A stretch of DNA of 64,000 nt from Diphasiastrum complanatum (lineage: Eukaryota; Streptophyta; Lycopodiopsida; Lycopodiales; Lycopodiaceae): NCBI GenBank assembly GCA_029204225.1, contig CM055092.1, forward strand, positions 27,324,320 through 27,388,319, read 5' to 3'. The translations under genes and the position numbers were made by a program. The notes below the pieces were generated by a model that saw only the letters and a program-made list of their open reading frames with translations, did not search any database and was not told the DNA's origin. Positions 58,090-64,000 of this stretch are shown here, one piece after another (the first letter of the stretch is position 1; every line of letters starts with the position of its first letter).

Positions 58090-58800
58090 GTTGATCTTGA
58101 GCTTTTGCCTTCAAGAGTAGTAACGTTGCTCGAGAAGGCAGCCAGAAGGCATGGCTGGAAGATGCTTTGATTGCTCTCAAGCTTGTGTTCCAGTTGAGAG
58201 GAGTTCGTGGAAAGGTAAAACGTTAATAAAGCGAAGTTCTACACTGCTGCTCTTTGGCTACATGAGATCAATCATCCTGCTACTCTTGTGGCTAATAGTG
58301 CGAAGGTTGCTACCTTTGGATATTACAAGGATCTTTTTGAGATTGTTCTGCGAATTCTTGAGGGCCCAGAAGGCTTTTCTCTGAGGCAGGATAAGAAATC
58401 GCTGTTCGAGAAGGCTAAGAAATCCAAAAAGCATACCTCTGGTGGGCTGGCCAAGACACGTGACAGCAGTTCTGACAGTGACGAGGAGCAAGGCCATGCA
58501 AAGCCTGTAAGGGGTTTTCAGAAGAAGAAAATTTGTAAGGCAATTGATATGTGAAGTCGCAAAGGTTGTTCTATGTGCTAGGAGCTTACGGATTATTTAA
58601 AAGAGATAGCATTAGAAGGCGTTGACAAGCCAAGATCTGGGCCTGAAGCCGCATCAACCTTATGACAAAGCAAAAGGATCGCAGAGGCAAGAAAGGCTGT
58701 GAAAATGTTCTATTTTGATTACTGGTACAACAACTTATACAATGCAGTGGCTAAGACCTTTGCTGATCAGCTGAAGAAAGATATGGTCGTTGTGAAGGAA
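58090..58800 (+). pseudogene. DUF2828-like gene fragment (antisense in the LTR element)
   Basis: Three frames in succession give a coherent protein: PSRVVTLLEKAAR, then AWLEDALIALKLVFQLRGV followed by RGK, then AKFYTAALWLHEINHPATL followed by VANSAKVATFGYYKDL and VLRILEGPEG. The order and wording match the N-terminal part of DUF2828 plant proteins (vWA/TROVE-like, function unknown), as I recall them. A weaker later piece (AEARKAVKMFYFDYWYNNLY, AVAKTFADQLKKDM) fits the next conserved block. Two frameshifts and several stops disable it. Orientation is opposite to the surrounding LTR element. Confidence 0.7.
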
Positions 58801-58908
58801 CGGAGATTACACACTCATGGCATGCCCAAACAAGAATCTGGTTGTGAAGATGGGATGCACCTAGCTGCAGTCAAGTTAGATGGCACACTCAACCATAGCA
58901 ATGTCTCG

Positions 58909-59652
58909 CTACCAGGCAAAACTGATGGCAAAACTGCGATTAGCCAGACCTACATGGAAGATAGTCGCTACTACTGCCAAAACGTGTTCCTTCAAAAGTG
59001 CGTGAGCTAGGCCAGCCGTGTATGAAGAGCACTGGGTGTCTTTGCTGGCCATAAAAACGGCCTGCTTGAAATGTGTTGGAGTGCTGCCTTCAGTACAGAT
59101 AGAGAGTGAGGGGGTCATTGTTGGGTGAGAAAGATTCAAGGTAGTTCCATTTGTCTTCGCAGAAATTTTTGAAGAAGTAAGCTTCTTGATTGAACCATTT
59201 GAAGGCTTACTTTGCAATGGCAAACTCAAATGCTCTGAATCATGATCTGGGCTTGGAATAGACCTCGATTCACTCAAAGACTCTGCATCAGGGGATATTG
59301 AGAAATTTAGATCTCGCCCTGTAAGCTCAATCCACTTTTTCCTGTCCTCTTCGCTTACAAAACTTAAAATTGGACATCTGACAACCTCCATTCCACGAAT
59401 GCACTGAGGATTTGAAAGCCCTCTGTACTGCTTTCTCTGCATTCTGTGAGAGCGAGTAAAACCCTTTTCCACACTGAAGGGAAACTGTGGTTCACCAAAA
59501 CGGGAGTGCCCATTCATGTAGCTTCGAAGCTGCATTTTTTCAAAAGCATTCTCTGGTCTTTCCTTGAAAGCCCACATGTACATATTCTCCATATCATGTT
59601 GTACCAAAAACATGTCCACGAGAAGAGATGGCAGATCCGGAGCAGCTGCCAT
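58909..59652 (-). CDS. intact 247-codon ORF, conserved plant protein of unknown function
   Basis: Uninterrupted minus-strand frame from ATG at 59652 to a stop at 58911-58909, in the sense direction of the 11.1-kb LTR element and near its 5' end. It contains HDMENMYMWAFKERPENA, KMQLRSYMNGHSR, PQFPFSVEKGFTRSHRMQRK, YRGLSNPQCIRGMEVV and SEEDRKKWIELTGRDLNFSI. This block strongly recalls an uncharacterised, apparently plant-specific protein family. The last 50 residues look unrelated and may be read-through into element DNA. There are no membrane segments or signal peptide. It is a likely captured, intronless gene fragment. Lack of stops amid heavy decay suggests recent capture or selection. Confidence 0.55.
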   Translation of the reverse strand: MAAAPDLPSLLVDMFLVQHDMENMYMWAFKERPENAFEKMQLRSYMNGHSRFGEPQFPFSVEKGFTRSHRMQRKQYRGLSNPQCIRGMEVVRCPILSFVSEEDRKKWIELTGRDLNFSISPDAESLSESRSIPSPDHDSEHLSLPLQSKPSNGSIKKLTSSKISAKTNGTTLNLSHPTMTPSLSICTEGSTPTHFKQAVFMASKDTQCSSYTAGLAHALLKEHVLAVVATIFHVGLANRSFAISFAW

Positions 59653-59660
59653 TACACGCA

Positions 59661-60040
59661 AAACCAGGAGGACTGGTGTTCAAGAAATTTGAAGAAAGGC
59701 CAGTGGGTTATGTGCAGAAGCATGGGGAGGGCAAGGTGCTTTCAACATGGAAGAGGAGCGTCTCCATTTGTTGCTCAAAAACCCTCTATGAGCACCTTTT
59801 TTCCACTAACAAGAGAAAGCAGAAAACAAGCAAGAAGGCAAAACAAGAAACATGCACAAAAACCCTCGAAAATAGATCAATCCGGTTGATCTTAAGTTGA
59901 TGGCTGCATGAAAGGAAGCAAAAAATCCAGAGAATTAGACATAAAAACTAGTTTAAAACAAGAAATAAGCAAGCATTAACACTACAAACGGAACAACAAA
60001 TGAATAGTAACTAGAAAAGTAGAAAAATCAAGGAAAAGAG
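59661..60040. other. leader region of the 11.1-kb element
   Basis: Non-coding between the 247-codon ORF and the primer-binding site. A small plus-strand frame (59628-59900) is largely antisense to the ORF start and is not supported. Confidence 0.5.
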
Positions 60041-60055
60041 CAGCAACGGCGCCAA
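60041..60055 (-). other. primer-binding site of the 11.1-kb element
   Basis: Minus strand TTGGCGCCGTTGCTG, three to four bases from the LTR end (GATACA). Confidence 0.8.
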
Positions 60056-60058
60056 CGT

Positions 60059-60776
60059 TGTATCTTCAGCATCCACACCGGCTATGGCTCCAACTAGCAT
60101 GACTATGGCAGTCTCCCAACTAGTCTATGCTATGGCTTCTCCAACTAGCTTGGATATGGATGCAAGAAAGACAGTCATGAGCATGGTGGTGAGTATTTTG
60201 ATGGGCAAGATCCACTCTTCTCTTGTTCTCTACTTAGTTTCTGACAAATGACGGCTTAACCTAAAAGATAAAACCCTAAACTAAATCTCCTCCTCTAAGG
60301 CTTACCCTACTAAAGAATGGAGGGCCTAGATTAACTTAACTTGAATAATATACAATACAATGTGAAGTAACACAATACATGAAACCACACAAGGGAGAAC
60401 ACTTAGAGAGAAAGATAGGCATGTATTGCAAATAAGGTTCTTGTCGGAAATGGACTCTTCCACTCCTATATATATACTTGGAGTGGTGGTCACTTACAAA
60501 AAGGCATTATGGAACTAAATTAACTTTGAATCACATTGGTGCCATGGGACAAACCCCTAATAGACCTTTGTGACTAGCTTTTACATAACTTGAAATCACA
60601 TATCTATGTGCAGTGCCCATGACAGTTTAAACTTAGAATTAAAAAACTTAAGCCAATACAGATAACGTAAAAGCCTAAACTTGATGGGCAAGTTCTACGT
60701 TCAAATCCTATCCTGCTTGTATTTCTAAAGATGTTCCGCAGGATGGCTAGAATTTTCCTTGGAATATCAGCCTACA
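60059..60776 (-). repeat. 5' LTR of the 11.1-kb element
   Basis: 718 bp, TGTATCTTCAGC...CAGCCTACA; pairs with 49663-50360. Confidence 0.9.
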
Positions 60777-60779
60777 GGG

Positions 60780-60910
60780 ATCCCACACATGTTGATCCAG
60801 ACGTGCAGTTTCACACGTGCATATACAAACGTGTGGTTCCACATGTCAATTACTGATTGGGCCACGCTGGTATTCACACGTGCTAACTTTTCTCCCCTAT
60901 ATAAGTCCAT
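60780..60910 (+). promoter_or_regulatory. candidate promoter with TATA box and ACGTG motifs
   Basis: CCTATATAAG at about 60896-60905 is a good TATA box. ACGTG cores occur at about 60803, 60816, 60829 and 60878. The segment is similar to 43047-43191. It lies about 330 bp upstream of the ATG of the histone-fold/Ulp1 gene. Confidence 0.55.
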
Positions 60911-60983
60911 TCCCGGGGATTGTACAAGTTTTCGCGTAATTTGCTTTCACGTTTAATTGCTTCCATACGACTTGCATTCGTGA

Positions 60984-61170
60984 TATCGCCATCACACGGG
61001 CGACCTCGTCCCCAGGCCTGTTCCTTACACCCTCTCGTGTTGTAGCGATGTCGGCTTGACTTTCCCAGTATCGCCATCACGCGAGCCCCTGCCTCTCCCC
61101 GCCTGACTCTGCCACTCTCTCACATCGTAGCAATAGCACCCTCGGAGTTCTCAGTGTCGCCATCACGTGA
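60984..61170 (+). repeat. 86-bp direct repeats in the gene leader
   Basis: TRTCGCCATCAC recurs at 60984, 61069 and 61155, with a second shared element (GTAGCRATRKC) at 61042 and 61127. This indicates a period of 85-86 bp. It lies between the TATA box and the start codon. Confidence 0.75.
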
Positions 61171-61232
61171 GATAATCCAGCTCTCTCTTCTGCTCTATCT
61201 CTGTCCTCGTGTGGTATAGATATCCGGCCTCA

Positions 61233-63078
61233 ATGGCTCGGACGAAGCAAACCGCTAGGCTTACCAGTTTTGTTCAACCTTCCCATCCCCAGACTTCTGA
61301 ACCCGTACGTCCGCAAAGACGTGGAAGACCTTGCCGTCCATGGTTGAGGGACATCAGGGCCTTGCAGAGGAGCACCAAACTTTTGATCCCGAAAGCAGCC
61401 TTCTACCGGGCTGTGAGGGAGGTTACACAAGATATGACCACCCGTCTGCCCTATGCAGTGAGGTGGAATATCACTGCATTGGAGGCACTCCATACTGCAT
61501 ACGAGGACTTCCAGACAAAATTGTTTGAGGATTCGATGTTGTGATCCATTCATGGCAAGAGGGTGACATTGATGCCCAAGGACATGCTTCTTGTCATGAG
61601 GCTACAAAACACCTATAACAACATTTTTAGATCTGGCTTCACACAGTGGCAATTTCCTCTTGAAAGGGGGCCTGTCCCACCTCAAAAAAAGAGAAAGCAA
61701 GCACAGCCCAAGCGTTCGCAACCCAAGACCAGGTCTCCCAGCTCTTCACCCTCACCTTCTCCCATTAGAAAAGATCTGGCTAGTACGTCCGCAATTCCAT
61801 TGGTTGAGAGTCCTCCCCTAACCCCTGATCTTCAACTGCACGATTCTCCTTCTGTACATGCGGATGACCTAAATATAGTGGTGGACATGATTGTTTCTGA
61901 TGTTGATGCAACTGATAAAGAGTTGCACATCAGACTTCCCAATGAACCTAAAGACACATTTTCTGATTTTGAGAGGTACATTGATTTTGATTTGTATATA
62001 GCCAAGAAAATAGATGATCTAAGAGGAGAGTTTATGTTTTGTATAGACGATATTAATTTTGCAATGCATATCAAAGACCCGCATTGTAGGGAGCTAAAAG
62101 AGAAGACCTCATATATCTCAGACACAGTAGTTGAATCTGCTTGTGCATACTATGTACATAAATATACATATACAGTCATGAAAGAGATTTTTGTTGTATC
62201 TCCATTTTTTGGGCATCTGTTGAATGAAGAGAGAAAAGCCAGAAGGCTCTTCAGGCAGACTAGCAAGGAGGCATCAATGTTCATCATCCCATACTGTTCA
62301 AAGTAAGATAGTTTATTCTTGTAATATTTGTCTTTTGGAAACTCTTATAGATTTTAGTAATTCATTGCTTGTCATTTTTTGGCAGCAAACATTGGAGTGT
62401 GCACGTCATATCCATGAAAGTGGATTCGACTGGAAGCTGCACACCTGTGTGCATGACAATGAATTCTTTGCATGCCACCCATTCCGTGGTTAAATCCATA
62501 TACAAATGGATGGTGGAGCTATTGCCCAGGCCAAATGGGCTGATTGTAAATACCAACATAGAGGTTGTTGATGCAAAGGTAAAAGGAATCTTTTTACATA
62601 TTTAATTTGCATGATGACATGGAGTTTAGAATTATATTGAATTATAATTTAACAATCTTGCGCTATGATTTCTCAATCTTTGCAACAAGATGATGCTTTC
62701 AGCAGCGGATGGTATTCAATCTGGAATGTTAAATCGTTCTTGGATTGGTATATGGTGCAACCTCCAGATGCTAGTATCCGTGAGGTATGTTTTTTCAATG
62801 TTCCAGTATCCTGATGATATATTATTAACTTTGTGAATTTATATTTTTTAAAACATTGGCTAATACATACATACACTCGATATTTTATCTTGCAGTTCCA
62901 ATGTCCTGAGGTATTAACAAATGTGATTCATCAGTATCGGCATGAAATGTTGGAAATTTTACTATTGTGTGCAAGGCCCTACAAGCATAAAGGTGCTTCA
63001 GATGAACCTGCCAGGGGATCTGTGGATGAGGTTACAGTGCTCGAGGATATGCCTCAGGCACCTTTGATTGAAATGTAA
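61233..63078 (+). pseudogene. histone H3/CENH3-like fold fused to Ulp1-like protease domain
   Basis: Four exons: 61233-62302, 62386-62578, 62686-62784, 62896-63078, 514 codons. Residues 1-9 are MARTKQTAR, identical to the H3 tail. Residues 38-124 follow the histone fold: LRDIRALQRSTKLLI, FYRAVREVTQDM, a loop 1 four residues longer than H3 with a CENH3-like VRW, LFEDSML and HGKRVTLMPKDM. A basic, Ser/Pro-rich linker (KKRKQAQPKRSQPKTR) leads into an Ulp1/C48-type domain: SYISDTVVESACAYYVHKY, SPFFGHLL, MFIIPYCS, then HWSVHVIS (catalytic His), MNSLHATH (Asn where Asp is usual) and QDDAFSSGWYSIWNVK (Ser where the catalytic Cys is usual). TGA at codon 104 (61542-61544) and AA instead of AG at the intron-2 acceptor (62684-62685) argue for a pseudogene. 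Introns 1 and 3 have canonical ends. Confidence 0.72.
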
Positions 63079-64000
63079 TATTGTCACATAAGTTCCGACA
63101 GACACATAGAAATATATCATCACATGACGATGCATGAAATAATAGATAGGCAAATAGGAAGTGGGCTATTACTAAATGCCACAAATATATTATATCGTTT
63201 TAAAAAACAACGTACATTTTTCAAAATACTAAATACAAATTGTTCGATGAAACCTTGCAGTCATTTGAGACTTCTTTGTATTCCTTTTTTTTTGAAATTG
63301 TACATTATTGTTGCTCATCTATCATCCCAATGTTTATGCGGTTTCAACAATTTCTATGCTTCTATTTAAGTCCTTGCATTGTATGCGACTTTCTTGTCTT
63401 GGTCTTACCTATACATCAAAGAAACTTGTTAAACAATATCAAGATTGAGATTATGTTAAATAAAATATTGCAATACCGAAAACATTGAAACATGTTTAAA
63501 TAAAATCATTGAAAGCAAATGTGTACTGAATTAAATACACATACACCTACCAATCTCTCGTTGACTTGAAAACAGAAGTGTTTAGGAATATCATATTGCA
63601 GCAATGTAAGCTATGATCAAATGTGATCGAGTGTCCAATCTTCTTCCACCTCATTTGTTGTAAGAGTAGAATTATTTTGCCTCACTTGGATTTCTATTTG
63701 ATCTTGATGATTCACTGTAAAAACCTGATCCAATGCTTTCCATCCATTGCCAACTTTGGACCATCTTCTATAATAAAATGTTAAAGAAAGCACCTGTTTT
63801 TCTATAAGATATCTAAATTTCATTGACGATCTATTAACTATGCACTTGATATTGCCATTACTCTTTTTATCTTAATGATCATGAAGGAGGCTTGATAACA
63901 TATTGTCTGTTAAATCACTACAAATAAACACTGTCACTGTTCTACAAATATTACATTCAACAAAAAAATCTACAAATATTGCAAAAGGCAGAAACCAGTG
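63079..64000. other. gene-free region downstream of the fusion gene
   Basis: AT-rich DNA with only short unrelated open frames. AATAAA-like signals near 63459-63463 and 63500-63504 could serve polyadenylation, but the transcript end is unknown. Confidence 0.5.

Larger units (their letters stand above)
49663..60776 (-). mobile_element. 11.1-kb LTR element without gag-pol, carrying gene-like inserts
   Basis: Two similar LTRs in the same orientation (49663-50360 and 60059-60776). The primer-binding site TTGGCGCCGTTGCTG lies inside the right LTR (60041-60055), and the purine tract AACGGAGGGGATAA inside the left one. The primer site is typical of plant Ty3/gypsy elements. No capsid, RT or integrase of its own was found. 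The interior holds a nested chromovirus (51994-54232), two minisatellites, a spliced gene end, a DUF2828-like fragment and an intact 247-codon frame. This is the layout of a large retrotransposon derivative (LARD) with captured sequence. The flanks show no matching 5-bp duplication (ATTGT left, GGGAT right). Confidence 0.75.

Noticed and set aside
61331-61553. Overlapping ORFs in other frames and on the minus strand over the histone-fold exon
   Set aside because: They are shadows of the histone-fold frame, which alone shows a recognisable domain order.
1-64000. CRISPR array, tRNA or rRNA genes
   Set aside because: No regularly spaced palindromic repeats with unique spacers and no cloverleaf or rRNA-like sequence were recognised. 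Tandem arrays present are minisatellites.

Overview
This window is nuclear DNA of a land plant and is dominated by nested, mostly dead LTR retrotransposons of the Ty1/copia and Ty3/gypsy groups. The tRNA-iMet-type primer sites (TGGTATCAGAG), plant-type UBN2 gag proteins and short introns with canonical splice sites support this. Two host-type remnants, an ELO fatty-acid elongase with an HxxHH box and a DUF2828-like protein, hint at a non-seed plant (fern, lycophyte or bryophyte), but that placement is only an inference. No prokaryotic operon, CRISPR array, rRNA or convincing tRNA was seen.

Layout, left to right. 1-1.4 kb: copia pol remnant (-). 1.4-5.6 kb: AT-rich DNA with tandem duplications, an (AC)45 microsatellite and a broken gene with a GHTHEDVD motif. 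5.6-12.9 kb: two related copia elements in opposite orientations. 12.9-21.4 kb: a gypsy lineage whose integrase lies upstream of its gag-RT-RNase H. The integrase is split by a 1,984-bp insertion (13131-15114) with 5-bp target duplications but two unrelated ends, one a copia LTR and the other a TRIM-like LTR trimer with 47-bp internal regions. 21.4-22.2 kb: an ELO elongase pseudogene (-) with seven stops and no frameshift. 24.0-31.2 kb: a copia remnant into which a 5.5-kb copia element (25665-31158) is inserted. 31.2-38.4 kb: mostly gene-poor DNA with copia scraps.

38.4-49.7 kb: a gypsy-type LTR, then two and a partial third copy of one copia family on the minus strand (39165-42235, 43192-49311, 49312-49662). 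A broken unknown gene and an ACGTG-rich segment lie between the first two. 49663-60776: an 11.1-kb LTR element (-) with PBS and polypurine tract but no recognisable gag-pol of its own. It carries pieces that look like host genes (a DUF2828-like fragment, an intact 247-codon ORF, a spliced 3' gene end) and two related minisatellites. A 2.2-kb chromovirus with an internally inverted integrase is nested in it, flanked by TATCC duplications.

61233-63078: the most unusual locus. A four-exon gene joins a histone H3/CENH3-like histone fold (tail MARTKQTAR, long loop 1) to an Ulp1/C48-type SUMO-protease-like domain. The end of the histone fold and the start of the protease domain share one uninterrupted reading frame. 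An in-frame TGA within the histone fold, a damaged intron-2 acceptor and changes at two catalytic positions suggest that this copy is a pseudogene or a degenerate paralogue of an undescribed fusion family.

Across the window many premature stops look like TGG, CAG, CAA or CGA codons changed by C-to-T or G-to-A transitions, as expected from long-term cytosine methylation and deamination.
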